Below, in pieces: positions 1-8,866 of a DNA stretch of 64,000 nt. Position 1 is the stretch's first letter, and every line of letters begins with the position of its first letter. This DNA is from JABWBD01 sp040768665. Its GTDB lineage: Bacteria; Planctomycetota; Planctomycetia; Pirellulales; Thermoguttaceae. The stretch is from contig JAXGMN010000027.1 in assembly GCA_040768665.1 (NCBI GenBank), positions 129,421-193,420 of the forward strand, read 5' to 3'. Made by a program: the position numbers and the translations under genes. Under the pieces are notes generated by a model. That model searched no databases, was not told where the DNA came from, and saw only the letters and a list, made by a program, of their open reading frames with translations.

Positions 1-95
1 ACAATCACCCGAAACATCACGCCGCAGCGGGTGCAAAACGCCAATGGCGGTCCATCCTCTATTAACACTCGCGCGGAGCAGTAGGGGCAGTTCAT
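1..95 (-). CDS. Zinc-ribbon protein, N-terminal part (runs off the window)
   Basis: The frame opens with MNCPYCSARVL and carries a second CTRCG knuckle about 17 residues later. This makes a four-cysteine zinc ribbon typical of small regulators or of N-terminal metal-binding modules on membrane proteins. Only 31 residues are visible and there is no stop before the window edge. A GAGG ribosome binding site lies about 8 nt before the ATG, which supports the start. The function cannot be read from so little sequence. Confidence 0.5.
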   Translation of the reverse strand, partial: MNCPYCSARVLIEDGPPLAFCTRCGVMFRVI

Positions 96-154
96 GATAA
101 TCCCTCATCATAAGTCTACCACACTGGCCGAGGCCGAGACTGGAAAAAATCTAG

Positions 155-309
155 TTGTACAACGCCACCTCTGGAAGCCCCATCCGGCCCCGTGCCGGTG
201 GAAAGAGGGTTTGGCGACTACGATGCGGCACCTCTCTGTAATTTCCAAACCCTCTTTCCACCGACACGGGGTCGGGTGGGGAATAACCTGTGAAGTGGCG
301 CTGTACAGC
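155..309. repeat. Long imperfect inverted repeat (MITE-like palindrome)
   Basis: Arms of roughly 60 bp at 155-215 and 245-309 pair imperfectly. The outer ends read TTGTACAACGCCAC and GTGGCGCTGTACAGC, and the inner ends read GGTGGAAAGAGGGTTTGG and CCAAACCCTCTTTCCACC. The spacer is about 30 bp. There is no credible gene inside, so it is either a small non-autonomous element or a very stable hairpin downstream of the glycosyltransferase operon. Confidence 0.7.
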
Positions 310-339
310 TAGGGTGCGAAGAATTGGGCAGTCAAAGAA

Positions 340-399
340 GTGCGAGAAGGGGACGGCGGCCACGCCCGCCTTTCTCCTTCCTGTCCCCTTCTTCTCGCG
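340..399. repeat. Short palindromic element (GGGGAC...GTCCCC type)
   Basis: GCGAGAAGGGGAC near 343 is matched by GTCCCCTTCTTCTCGC ending near 398, giving a hairpin with a GC-rich loop. It resembles the GGGGACAGG/CCTGTCCCC elements found elsewhere in this window. It lies between the stop of the glycosyltransferase gene (464) and the palindrome at 155-309, and could act as a transcription terminator for that minus-strand operon. No T tract was seen. Confidence 0.55.
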
Positions 400-463
400 T
401 GGGCGATGAACGAACGCCCCGAGGTTCAGTCGCCGCGGTAGGAGCCGGCTCGATTATTCCCGT

Positions 464-1876
464 TTACCAGCGCATCCTGCTGCCTCGCAGTTCGTCGACT
501 ACCGAGATCAACCACGCGCTGCCCAGGAGAATACCGCAATAAACGTCCAGGAGTGGCAAGACTTTCAGCAGTTTGAGGCTGTCCCGATGCATCGACAGGA
601 AAAAGGCCGCGATGCACGATTGCACCAGCAGCAACGCTGCGAAGATCGCCAAAGCCGGCAGCAGAGTGCCAGACGTCGCAGCCAACGTGAGAAAGACTGT
701 GAGGCCGACGACGTAAAAAGCCGGCATCAGTGTCAAATCGGGTAAATACGTAAGGCAAATCCACGCCCATATTCGCCCCGGCGGCCTCGCTCCCTTTTCA
801 TTTCTGGACCTGCGGATAAACTTCCGGAGAACCTGGAACGATCCTCGCAGCCACCGGTAGCGCTGGTTGATCAGGGTGAATACCCGATCGGGGGCCTTGG
901 TGAGAGAAACGGCGTCGGGCTCGTAAACGATTCGCCTTCCGAGCGACAGAATCGCCATGGAGAGATCGAAATCCTCTGCGAACGTGTCCCCTTCGTAAGG
1001 GCCTGTCATGCGGCCGGGATCTCCATGCGGCGTGAAGTTGTACTGGGCAAGCACCTCTTCCATGACGGAGCGCCGGAACAGTCCTAAAGGTCCGGCGATA
1101 ACCAGGACGGTACCGAAGAGGCTCTGGCCCATGCGCACCGCCCCATTGCCCATTTGGTATTCCAGCGCTTGCAGTTGCGTGATCAGGTTGTGGCGATTGC
1201 GGACTCGAACCTGGCCGGCAACCGCCGCCACGTTCGGATCCCCGAGCCGGCATACCATCCGGCGGAGCGCCCCCTCCTCGAGTCGCGAGTCTGCGTCGAC
1301 GCACAGGATCAGTTCCCCCGCGGCTCGCTGGAATGCATAGTTCAGCGCGCTCCATTTCCCGCCGTTCGGTTTGTCGAACACCCGGACCGAGACGCCGCCG
1401 TACTTTCCCTCGTACTGTTTCGCTTTCCGGAAAGTATCGTCCGTCGAACCGTCATTGATCACGAGAACCTCGTAGCCGGGATAGTCGAGTTCCAGCAGCG
1501 ATTCCATTGCAGGTCCGATGGTCTCTCCTTCATTGAAGCAGGGAACAAGGATCGAGACATAGGGCGAGCAAGAGAGCCCAAGCCCTCTCCGCCGCAGGTG
1601 CTCGCGTCTTGCAAGAAAGGAAAGCCCGATAAAAAAGGCTCCCCGGCATCCGGAAAGCACGGCCACCAAAGCAAAGAACACTTGCCCGGCACTCGCGCGA
1701 AAGCCCGGTGCGGAATTCCCGCCGAAGTCGCTCGGCCAGACGCTGGACCGGTAGATGACGAAGAGCAGGATACCCAACGAGGACAGGAAACCGGCGGCAA
1801 ACAGCACCATTTCCACCCGCACTGAGATTTCCCGGCGGGGCGCTGAGGCATCATCGCCGAAAGCCAAAACTGCCAT
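464..1876 (-). CDS. Processive family 2 glycosyltransferase (polysaccharide synthase)
   Basis: This 470-residue membrane protein has an N-terminal transmembrane helix, a GT-A domain and several C-terminal helices, as in cellulose, alginate and poly-GlcNAc synthases. Visible motifs are SILVPCFNEGETIG, the nucleotide-binding DGSTDDT, the metal-binding CVDADSR, the acceptor-site FAEDFDLS and the processivity motif QRYRW. The ATG at 1876 is preceded by GAGGTGA at good spacing. A GTG at 1885 directly after the upstream stop is possible but leaves no room for a ribosome binding site. The gene follows a membrane-fusion protein by 9 nt, so the two probably form one exopolysaccharide synthesis and export operon, analogous to the alg8-alg44 pair. 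The polymer made is unknown. Confidence 0.85.
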   Translation of the reverse strand: MAVLAFGDDASAPRREISVRVEMVLFAAGFLSSLGILLFVIYRSSVWPSDFGGNSAPGFRASAGQVFFALVAVLSGCRGAFFIGLSFLARREHLRRRGLGLSCSPYVSILVPCFNEGETIGPAMESLLELDYPGYEVLVINDGSTDDTFRKAKQYEGKYGGVSVRVFDKPNGGKWSALNYAFQRAAGELILCVDADSRLEEGALRRMVCRLGDPNVAAVAGQVRVRNRHNLITQLQALEYQMGNGAVRMGQSLFGTVLVIAGPLGLFRRSVMEEVLAQYNFTPHGDPGRMTGPYEGDTFAEDFDLSMAILSLGRRIVYEPDAVSLTKAPDRVFTLINQRYRWLRGSFQVLRKFIRRSRNEKGARPPGRIWAWICLTYLPDLTLMPAFYVVGLTVFLTLAATSGTLLPALAIFAALLLVQSCIAAFFLSMHRDSLKLLKVLPLLDVYCGILLGSAWLISVVDELRGSRMRW

Positions 1877-1885
1877 GCTTCGCAC

Positions 1886-3877
1886 TCACCTCGGCTGCGC
1901 GATTTTGAGAAGAGATTTCCGCTGCGGCCGATCGGCGCGAAGAGCGGGGCTGTCCAACTCCCGCAAGAGCCGTTTCACTACCTTCTCCAGCTCCTCGCCC
2001 GCGATCGCTTGCACCACCTGGAGCAATCGGCGCAAATCGCCCCGAGGGGGAACGCCGTTGGTGCCGTGCAACTGGGCGAATCGGTTCTCCTCGACGAGTT
2101 GCCGCAGGTCGCTGAAGATCCCTTCGTCTTCATGCAGGCCGGCGGAGATCAGGCGAATGGCCCTGGCCCGATGGCGATCCAAGGCCCATTCCGCAGCGGC
2201 GATCAGATGACGGTCGATCTGGCGTCGCACAATGGCATCGCGCAATTGAGTTCCCAGTAGATGAAGCATGGCGCCCTCGGCCCCGTATTCGCCGAGCAAA
2301 CATCCTTCCGCTTTCGTTTCAATTTCCGCTACGACGCCCTGTCGATCGGCCCTTGCCGGTCTCCGGGCGGCCGCTGTCATGTACCACCCTGCCACACCCA
2401 ACGCGGCAAGGATCGCCCCCAGGCCGAAGCCGGGATTGCGGATCAACCAGACCCACCACCGAGGACTCACGAGAACCTCGCCTCCGTCCGCCAGATACCA
2501 GACGGCCTCAGGGGGAGGCGTACAGGCAAGTTCTGCCAAACCGTACCAGGGATCGTCGGGCAGTTTCCGCCAGCCGAAGAGTCTGCCCGTGAACCGCCGC
2601 TCCACAAAATGCCGCTTGCTCTTGCCGATGTTGTTTTTCGGCGAAGCCAACTCAAGGGCGACGGTCGTCGCCCTTTCCATCGATGCTTTATGCCACACCG
2701 GGACGCGAAGCCGCAGACGCAAGCCCTCCTGTCGACCCAGTACGAGCAGCGGCTCCTCTTCTTTGGCCGTGCGAGGCGAAGGGGCGCGGTAGACAAATTG
2801 CCCGGAAAACGGGGCGACTTCCTGCAGGGTTCCCACAAGTCCGGCAAGCTTCCCCTCTGTTTGGGAGAGTTGAACATCGATCTGCTGCAATTCCCGCTGC
2901 CGCAATTCCGCCGCTCGTGCGAGGTCTTCCTCCAATCGTTCGGTCAATGCCTGTTCTTCGGAAGCCACTCGCTTCAATCGCGTCGTCAGGCTGCCGATCT
3001 GCTCGCCGAAGGAAGCGCATTGAGCTTCCATCACCCTGGTGAATTCCGCCAGTCCCTGGTCGAGCTTGGCCTTCTGCGCGGCCGTGTTGGCCACCTGCTC
3101 ACGCAGCTTGTTGACTTCGTCCCCGGCCAGCTTGAGATCGCGGGTCCACTGCTCATGGGCCGCCTGGCTCGTGGCTTGGGTCAGCAAGAGCTGGCCGCTC
3201 CGATTCAGTTGCTTTTCGTTGAAGTCGAGCGTCGAACAGGATTGATCGAGCTCTCGTTGGAGTCGGGCGACCGTGACCGACAGCCCGTTGATTTCGTGCT
3301 CTCTGGCCAGGCGTTCCCGCGAGAGTTCCCGCTGGACCGTCCGTTGTTCGACGTCCAACTCGTCGAAGGTGGCCTGCAAATGCCGCCGATCGCTGGCCGT
3401 CTCGAGCAGTCGGCGTGTGATCTCGGCGTCGGGCTCCAGCGGTCGCCTGTCGAGCACCGCCCGCTTCGCGCGTAGCTCATCCAACTCAAGCCGCACCACC
3501 CCGATTTCCGCGTAACGTTCCGGCGAGCCGAACCGTGCGATTACCTCTCCTGCCTCGACCGACCGCTTCGGGGTCGTCCACTCAACGAACAGATCCTTGG
3601 GAGGGCGGACCGTGAAAAGCCCCTCTCCATGAAGCAAGCCCTCGTTGCTGAGCGTCAGTTCCACCGCAGCCGTAAGGACCATGCAACCAATTCCGCCGAA
3701 GAACGAGACGGTCGCGATCGCTCGCATCCAGCGAATCGGCCGGTGAGCTTGAAGTCCGAGGTCTCCCGGATTCCTGTGCCTCGATCGCCACACATGCAAA
3801 GCGCAGCTCAGGCAATAGAGCCCAAAACCGCTCGCCGCACCGACCATGGCAACGGCAAGAACCTGGTGCAATACCAT
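1886..3877 (-). CDS. HlyD-like membrane-fusion protein for polysaccharide export
   Basis: The protein has 663 residues. Two hydrophobic segments near residues 5-25 and 50-73 precede a barrel half-motif (VEAGEVIARFGSPE). A long helical coiled coil of roughly residues 110-340 follows, rich in E, R, Q and L. A second barrel part contains APFSGQFVYRAPS, then comes a transmembrane helix near residue 480 and a charged cytoplasmic tail. This layout matches HlyD/Alg44-type periplasmic adaptors, but no PilZ domain is visible. The start has GGAGG about 8 nt upstream. The following gene is a processive glycosyltransferase, so the adaptor probably bridges the synthase to the envelope. The tail of about 160 residues has no recognised domain. 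Confidence 0.75.
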   Translation of the reverse strand: MVLHQVLAVAMVGAASGFGLYCLSCALHVWRSRHRNPGDLGLQAHRPIRWMRAIATVSFFGGIGCMVLTAAVELTLSNEGLLHGEGLFTVRPPKDLFVEWTTPKRSVEAGEVIARFGSPERYAEIGVVRLELDELRAKRAVLDRRPLEPDAEITRRLLETASDRRHLQATFDELDVEQRTVQRELSRERLAREHEINGLSVTVARLQRELDQSCSTLDFNEKQLNRSGQLLLTQATSQAAHEQWTRDLKLAGDEVNKLREQVANTAAQKAKLDQGLAEFTRVMEAQCASFGEQIGSLTTRLKRVASEEQALTERLEEDLARAAELRQRELQQIDVQLSQTEGKLAGLVGTLQEVAPFSGQFVYRAPSPRTAKEEEPLLVLGRQEGLRLRLRVPVWHKASMERATTVALELASPKNNIGKSKRHFVERRFTGRLFGWRKLPDDPWYGLAELACTPPPEAVWYLADGGEVLVSPRWWVWLIRNPGFGLGAILAALGVAGWYMTAAARRPARADRQGVVAEIETKAEGCLLGEYGAEGAMLHLLGTQLRDAIVRRQIDRHLIAAAEWALDRHRARAIRLISAGLHEDEGIFSDLRQLVEENRFAQLHGTNGVPPRGDLRRLLQVVQAIAGEELEKVVKRLLRELDSPALRADRPQRKSLLKIAQPR

Positions 3878-4041
3878 AAAAGCCCCTCCGCGAGCTCACC
3901 AATTGGCTCCCCTTGCCCAGCGACGCCAATGACAACGAACAGCTCGTCTACAAAAGATCCCTCCGTGAGGCTGGCCACGCTGGCGCTCCCCCGGGCGCCT
4001 CACGAGCGCCCTCGCGCGACGTCCCGATGTGCAGCAAAAGC

Positions 4042-4346
4042 AACGCCACCACCGACCCCGCGTCGGTGGGGCGATGTTTGGCAACTAAACCTGGGGAGGT
4101 GAAAACGGGGGTACATGATCGGCTTGCTGGGTTTCCATTTTTCTTCCTCATTTTCATCCGTGCCCCGGCCTTGCCATCCGTGCTATCAGAACAACTCAAG
4201 GACAAAGTAGCACGGATGGCAAAGCCGGGGCACGGATGAAGAAATCGGTGGAACAGAACCGGAGGTCGAATCACGGTTGGCTTGTTTATGCGGCACTTGT
4301 AGTTGCCAAACATCGCCCCACCGGGATAAACCCGGTGGTGGCGTTT
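4042..4346. repeat. Nested inverted repeats between operons
   Basis: Outer arms 4042-4087 and 4300-4346 are near-identical inverted copies (AACGCCACCACCG...GGCGATGTTTGGCAACTA). Each arm also contains its own small hairpin around CACCACCG/CGGTGGGG. Inside lies a second inverted pair at 4154-4185 and 4208-4239 (TCATCCGTGCCCCGGC / GCCGGGGCACGGATGA). No gene is seen from 3878 to 4445. The structure is consistent with two kinds of small palindromic element, one inside the other. Confidence 0.75.
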
Positions 4347-4445
4347 ACAGTTTCAGTAATGGCCAACGGCAAGACCCGGCGGCCAAACCGTGAGACATCG
4401 ATCCCCCGCTCTACCGCTGGCAGCCAATACTGCTGGGATCCGAGA

Positions 4446-4814
4446 TTACTTCACCGTGACCCAATCCGTACCACTGAAGCCACCGCCGTCAGCAAATTCC
4501 AAGGTCAGCGTCAGCTCTGCTCGGCCCGGCTCCAAGTCCAGATCGGCTACGCCGAACCTAGCCACGATGTGGCCGCAATTATCAGCCCAAACACCGGTCG
4601 GGACGACACCATTCAAGTCAACCGATCCAACCACGATGGCGGGAATATTGGTGTGGACGGTGATGCTATCCACCTTGGCCAGCACGACAGTGCTCGGGGA
4701 GACCATTATCGCTGGTTCATCGCCATCAACGGCACTATTGGCAAAGGCAATCCCGGCAAGGCCGAGGCCGAGAAGTCCGCAGAGCACAACGGTTCCGATA
4801 AGAGTTCCTTTCAT
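4446..4814 (-). CDS. Small secreted protein of unknown function
   Basis: The 122-residue product starts MKGTLIGTVVLCGLLGLGLAGIAFA, a clear signal peptide with cleavage expected after AFA or nearby. The mature part is beta-rich and acidic (PAIMVSPSTVVLAKVDSIT, later LELTLTLEF-like strands). This suggests a small immunoglobulin- or dockerin-neighbour-like fold, but no family was recognised. GGGAG sits 8 nt before the ATG at 4814; an in-frame TTG at 4829 is less likely. The stop is TAA. Confidence 0.65.
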   Translation of the reverse strand: MKGTLIGTVVLCGLLGLGLAGIAFANSAVDGDEPAIMVSPSTVVLAKVDSITVHTNIPAIVVGSVDLNGVVPTGVWADNCGHIVARFGVADLDLEPGRAELTLTLEFADGGGFSGTDWVTVK

Positions 4815-5105
4815 CACGCATTCTCCCAACCAAAGGGTGTTTGAAAAGCGAACCTCGACTGCCTTGTAGCGCCTTGACAGTCATCCACGCATCCATGTCC
4901 GGTGTGCTTCCAACCAAGAAACCTACCACCGGATGCCTACCAGCTCGCCGCACAGGATGGCTACCGGTGCGTCACGGTACACGGTGTCACGCCGCGGTAA
5001 AGCAATTCCGGTGCCACACACATCAGGCTGACGCGCCCCGACGCCTCGAAACGATCAGCGCTGCGGATCTGGCCGGAAATTCCGTCGTGCCGGCGAACAA
5101 GAGGC

Positions 5106-5771
5106 CTATTCCCAAGCCCGCGCGGATACGATTGCCACGCTCGTCTGCGTCATCGAGTGTCTCACGAGTGTCGCACGAGTGTCGCATGCGGCGCGCGAAT
5201 CTTGCGCGGCGGCTGAACTGAACGGGCCGCGCCTGGCTAACCATGCGTTCACACGAACGGTCCGCCCGGGCTGATGAATCGTCCCGTAAGACTCATGCGG
5301 ACACTGGCTCGCCACATCCAACTCAATCCGATCAACATCGCCGCTGTTCGCAGGCTCTCTCGCCAGCAACGCGTCGATCGGTTGGAGAGTTACGCCCCGA
5401 GCAGCGATCCGGGCTATGAGGAACCGTGCGAGCGGCTGGAGTTTGTCAACGTTTTGGGCTTGGCTCCAAATGCCGTACACCATGACAAGATCGACGAGCG
5501 ATTCCGTAATCTTGTCGGCTTTCCTGGTGACCAATTGCTGTGCAATGCACGCCCGCGCGAGCTCTTCGGCGAACGCATCGAAGTTACCGGCTTGCGCCTT
5601 CTGCGTTGCAGAAGATCTCCAGTTCGTGATTGCCGTTTCCATGTTGCTCCCGGCCGCGTACTCATACTCGGCGTGCGATACGCCAGTAACTCCAAACGTC
5701 ACAGGCGAGCCACTCGAAAGAATCTCCGCACTGCCACAGAGTTGGCACTCTGTCGCGAAAACGCCCCCCAT
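5106..5771 (-). CDS. Hypothetical protein, possibly coding
   Basis: The 221-residue frame starts MGGVFATECQLCGSAEIL, with a single CxxC knuckle. A helical stretch of ordinary composition follows (FDAFAEELARACIAQQLV, DKITESLVDLVMVYGIW). The last 60 residues are arginine- and serine-rich and look less protein-like. Its first 73 bp overlap the 3' end of the metal-permease frame in another phase, so one of the two ends is probably wrong. No family was recognised. It may be a real small gene or a degraded one. Confidence 0.35.
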   Translation of the reverse strand: MGGVFATECQLCGSAEILSSGSPVTFGVTGVSHAEYEYAAGSNMETAITNWRSSATQKAQAGNFDAFAEELARACIAQQLVTRKADKITESLVDLVMVYGIWSQAQNVDKLQPLARFLIARIAARGVTLQPIDALLAREPANSGDVDRIELDVASQCPHESYGTIHQPGRTVRVNAWLARRGPFSSAAAQDSRAACDTRATLVRHSMTQTSVAIVSARAWE

Positions 5772-7024
5772 GCGATGCCCTCTGCACGACTGGCGTTCGG
5801 AATACGGCTATTCTCTTCCTTCAGCTCTGCTACATTGGCCGGCAAACTCGCGTTCGCCGAAACAACTTCGCCCGGGTTTGGCCCTGTGCTCTCTCCCGCG
5901 CGAAGGATGCTGAACTGACGGAACGGATTCTCGCCGTCATCAGGGCTACTAACGCCTCTTGGTTTCGCGGGAGCTCCGCAGCAATTGTCCGCACTGCCAA
6001 TTCTCCCACACGTGCTGCGGGGAGCCCGGGCTGCCACGGTCGGGCCGAGGGCCTGCATCAGAATATCGATCACGGAGGGCTCCGCTTTCGAATCGGTCTT
6101 CTTCGGCACTGCCATGCCCGTGCGGTCGAGCATGTAGGCCTGGAGCTTCCACAGCCCCACGGGCAACGGAGCTTTTCCCGACCCGTCGCCTCGGACCTTC
6201 AAGAAGCCCTTGTCGCCGTACACGACCGCGCGGAATCCCTGGCCGACCAGCAGCGACGACAGGATGACGATCATCGCGCCGGTGGGCAGATCGGCCAGCG
6301 CGGCCAGGAGAAAACCGCCGAGTCCGCTCGCCAGGCCCAAGATGGCCGACAACGCCAGCGCTTTGCCGTAGCCCTTCACCAGCAGAAAAGCGGCGACAGC
6401 CGGGTTGGTCAGCAGGCTGTAGATCATCAGGCCGCCCACTGTCTGGAAATTGACCGTGAGGACGACGCTGGTCAGGATCAAGAAGATCGTCCAGACGGGC
6501 GTTACGGTCACTCCCGCGGCCGCGGCGTGCGCCCGCGAGAAGAGGATCGCCCGCAATTCCTTGTAGAACGCCGCCACGACCAGCACTTCCAAGATCGCGG
6601 CCCCAGCCATGATGTGGAAGTCGCGCCAACGGCAGAAGTTCAAGCTGCCCCAGAGAAGACTGCGGACTTCGTTGTCGGAAATGCCGTAGACGCTGAACAG
6701 CCCGAGCCCGAGAAAGGCCAGCCCCATGGTCAGCGAGAAGAGCATTCCCAACAGCACGTTGGAGTCGACGCGGGCCGACTCCGGGTCGAGAACTCCCAGG
6801 GCGAGAGCCGTTGCGGCGGCACCGGCCAACGCGGGAAGCATCAGCGCCGGCCCCGTCAGGCCGCACAGGCTCCCGAAGACCGCACCGGCCAGGGCGGCGT
6901 GAGAAACGCAGACGCCCAGGAAAGGCACGCGCATGCCGACGATGTACGTGCCGAGCATGCCGGTCGTCGCACCCGCCAAGGCTCCACAGCACATCACCGG
7001 CGCCCAAAAAAGCAGGTCAATCAT
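5699..7024 (-). CDS. ABC-3 family metal (Zn/Mn) transporter permease, orphan
   Basis: The first 290 residues or so form the multi-helix ABC-3 (ZnuB/MntB) permease. Visible signatures are MLGTYIVGMRVPFLGVCVSH, a GSLCGLTGPALMLPALAGA helix and the conserved late segment VNFQTVGGLMIYSLLTNPA. It would move divalent metal across the inner membrane together with an ATPase and a binding protein. The ATG at 7024 has a near-perfect AGGAGG site 10 nt upstream. A C-terminal extension of about 140 residues after VVYGDKGF is unusual: it turns into low-complexity sequence near residue 350 and may be a readthrough into non-coding DNA. No ATPase or solute-binding gene is present on either side; an IS66 element begins about 17 nt upstream of the start codon and may have cut the operon. 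Confidence 0.75.
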   Translation of the reverse strand: MIDLLFWAPVMCCGALAGATTGMLGTYIVGMRVPFLGVCVSHAALAGAVFGSLCGLTGPALMLPALAGAAATALALGVLDPESARVDSNVLLGMLFSLTMGLAFLGLGLFSVYGISDNEVRSLLWGSLNFCRWRDFHIMAGAAILEVLVVAAFYKELRAILFSRAHAAAAGVTVTPVWTIFLILTSVVLTVNFQTVGGLMIYSLLTNPAVAAFLLVKGYGKALALSAILGLASGLGGFLLAALADLPTGAMIVILSSLLVGQGFRAVVYGDKGFLKVRGDGSGKAPLPVGLWKLQAYMLDRTGMAVPKKTDSKAEPSVIDILMQALGPTVAARAPRSTCGRIGSADNCCGAPAKPRGVSSPDDGENPFRQFSILRAGESTGPNPGEVVSANASLPANVAELKEENSRIPNASRAEGIAWGAFSRQSANSVAVRRFFRVARL

Positions 7025-7040
7025 GCGCGGAGCCTCCTGC

Positions 7041-8670
7041 GGTGGCCGTTCACGGTTTTCGAGGTTTCTGTCGTCAAAAAGTGATCTTGGCGAAACCTCC
7101 GGAGATCGGTTATCACGGAGGCTATGGCAAAGCTGTACACGGAATTTGAAGTCCGACGCCTGATCGAGGAAGCGACGGCACCGCTGCTCGCGAGGATCGC
7201 GGAGTTGGAAGCTCAGTTGGCGGCGGCGAAGAAGGATTCGTCGACCTCGTCGAAGCCTCCCTCCAGCGACATTGTGAAACCTCCGCGGCCGGATGCGAAG
7301 ACCGGCAAAGGCCGGAAGAAGAAACGCCGGCCAGGCGGGCAACGGGGACACGCACGGCAGGAACGCCCGCTCTTTCCTCCCGAACAAGTGGACAAAGTCT
7401 GGTGCTATGAGTGGGCGGAGGCCTCGTCGCTGCCGGAGTGGGAGCCTCTGGACGAATATCAGACGGTGCAGCAAGTTGACCTGGTGCCGAAGCTGTTCAA
7501 AGTGGTCGAGCATCGGGCACGACTGTACCGGCACCGCGTGACGGGACAGGTGGTGGTGGCAGCCATGCCGGAGGCCGTCCGGGGGGCAGGCTTGATTGGG
7601 TCGCGCTTGTCCGCCTTGATTGCCTATCAAAAAGGCGCCTGCCACATGACCTATCGGGTCATCCAGACGTTCCTGCGCGACGTGCTCCAACTGGACTTCT
7701 CCACGGGTCAACTGGTCAAGATTGTCGGCAAGGCGAGCGACGCCCTGCTTTTCAGCTATGAACAATTGCAAACCGCTCTGCCCACGTGCAGGATGGTCAA
7801 CATCGATGAGACGGGACATCCGGAGAACGGCCAGAAACTCTGGACGTGGGGATTCCACGTGCCGGGCCCGGATGGATTCACGTTGTTCCACATCGACGCG
7901 GCGCGGAGTTCGGAGGTGCTCAAGGAATTCCTGGGGGAGACCTTCTCCGGCGTGGTCGGCTGCGACTATCACAGCGCCTACCGCAAGTTCTTGAATGACC
8001 TCGGAGCCCAGATGCAATTCTGCTGGGCGCACCTGATCCGCGATGTGAAATTTCTCACAACGCTGCGTGATCGCGCCACACGCGGCTATGGCGAGCGACT
8101 GCTGACGGCGATCAAGGGACTCTTTCATGTGTGGCACCAACGGGACGTCATGCGACCGGATCGCTGGAAACAGTCGGCGGACCGTGCCCGACGCGAAGTG
8201 CTCAAGGTTGCCAGGCGTCCGCCCCGATGCCGCGAGGCACAGAACATCGCCAAGCGTTTTCGCAAGCACGGCGAACACTACTTTCGCTTTCTGGATACGC
8301 CAGGCGTCGAGCCCACGAACAACGCCATGGAGCAACGGTTTCGCTTCGTCGTGATCGACCGCAAAATCACCCAGGGGACGCGCGGCCAAGCGGGCCGATC
8401 CTGGTGTGAGCGTATCTGGACGGTGCTCGCCACGTGTGCCCAACGGGGCCGCTCGGCATATCTCTTCCTGCAAGAAACCATGGACGCATTCTTCGCGGGA
8501 CGCACGCTTCCCACCCTGGAACTGAACTCCTCGTAGCTCATGGAATGTCGTCCCTGGGCATCAGCGTTATCCCCACAGACTGCGTCTGTCTCGCCGCCTC
8601 TTCAAAGGTGAAAATTCAGGGAAACTCCCGATGTGATGCTGCGCGCCCACGAAATCCGTGAACGGCGACC
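7041..8670 (+). mobile_element. IS66-family insertion sequence, tnpC only
   Basis: The only gene is the transposase at 7124-8536. Candidate terminal inverted repeats of 21 bp lie at 7041-7061 and 8650-8670 and agree at 19 of 21 positions; their shared core is GCCGTTCACGG / CCGTGAACGGC. No 8-bp target duplication is visible outside them, and the CCGTTCACGG core also occurs in the short palindromic elements here, so the ends are provisional. The accessory tnpA and tnpB genes are absent, as in the single-gene subgroup of IS66. Confidence 0.5.
7124..8536 (+). CDS. tnpC: IS66-family DDE transposase
   Basis: The 470-residue protein follows the IS66 layout. It has an N-terminal helical leucine-rich segment (IEEATAPLLARIAELEAQLAAA), a Ser/Pro/Lys-rich linker with KPPSSD, a Cys/Trp-containing middle part, and a DDE core. 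The core shows NIDETG (first Asp), GCDYHSAY (second Asp), CWAHLIRD and the catalytic-Glu context VEPTNNAMEQRFR. Length and motifs look intact, so the element may be active. The C-terminal part contains the usual RKITQGTRG stretch. The gene diverges from the metal permease, whose start codon is only about 100 bp away. Confidence 0.92.
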   Translation: MAKLYTEFEVRRLIEEATAPLLARIAELEAQLAAAKKDSSTSSKPPSSDIVKPPRPDAKTGKGRKKKRRPGGQRGHARQERPLFPPEQVDKVWCYEWAEASSLPEWEPLDEYQTVQQVDLVPKLFKVVEHRARLYRHRVTGQVVVAAMPEAVRGAGLIGSRLSALIAYQKGACHMTYRVIQTFLRDVLQLDFSTGQLVKIVGKASDALLFSYEQLQTALPTCRMVNIDETGHPENGQKLWTWGFHVPGPDGFTLFHIDAARSSEVLKEFLGETFSGVVGCDYHSAYRKFLNDLGAQMQFCWAHLIRDVKFLTTLRDRATRGYGERLLTAIKGLFHVWHQRDVMRPDRWKQSADRARREVLKVARRPPRCREAQNIAKRFRKHGEHYFRFLDTPGVEPTNNAMEQRFRFVVIDRKITQGTRGQAGRSWCERIWTVLATCAQRGRSAYLFLQETMDAFFAGRTLPTLELNSS

Positions 8671-8866
8671 AAAAAGCCGAGAAGTGCTGCTTGAGCGATC
8701 AACGCTTGCCGCAGCAACGCTCGCGGGCGGCACTGTTAGGAATACGCAAGCCTTGCCCAAGTTACCTCAACAGCATCCTTTCATGGCCTGGAATGCCGAA
8801 GAAGCTATTGGATAGCAAGGGCTTGCGTTGAGTGAAGAAAACGTCCGGCTTCGGAGCAAACCGAGT
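8671..8866. other. Non-coding stretch with a small hairpin
   Basis: No gene is seen between the IS66 element and the small membrane protein. An imperfect inverted pair, ACGCAAGCCTTGC near 8744 and GCAAGGGCTTGCGT near 8815, could form a hairpin with a loop of about 55 nt that overlaps the downstream flank of the small gene. Confidence 0.3.

Noticed and set aside
7025..8473. Extension of the metal-permease frame far upstream through the transposase
   Set aside because: The ATG at 7024 has an excellent ribosome binding site, and the upstream part is antisense to tnpC.
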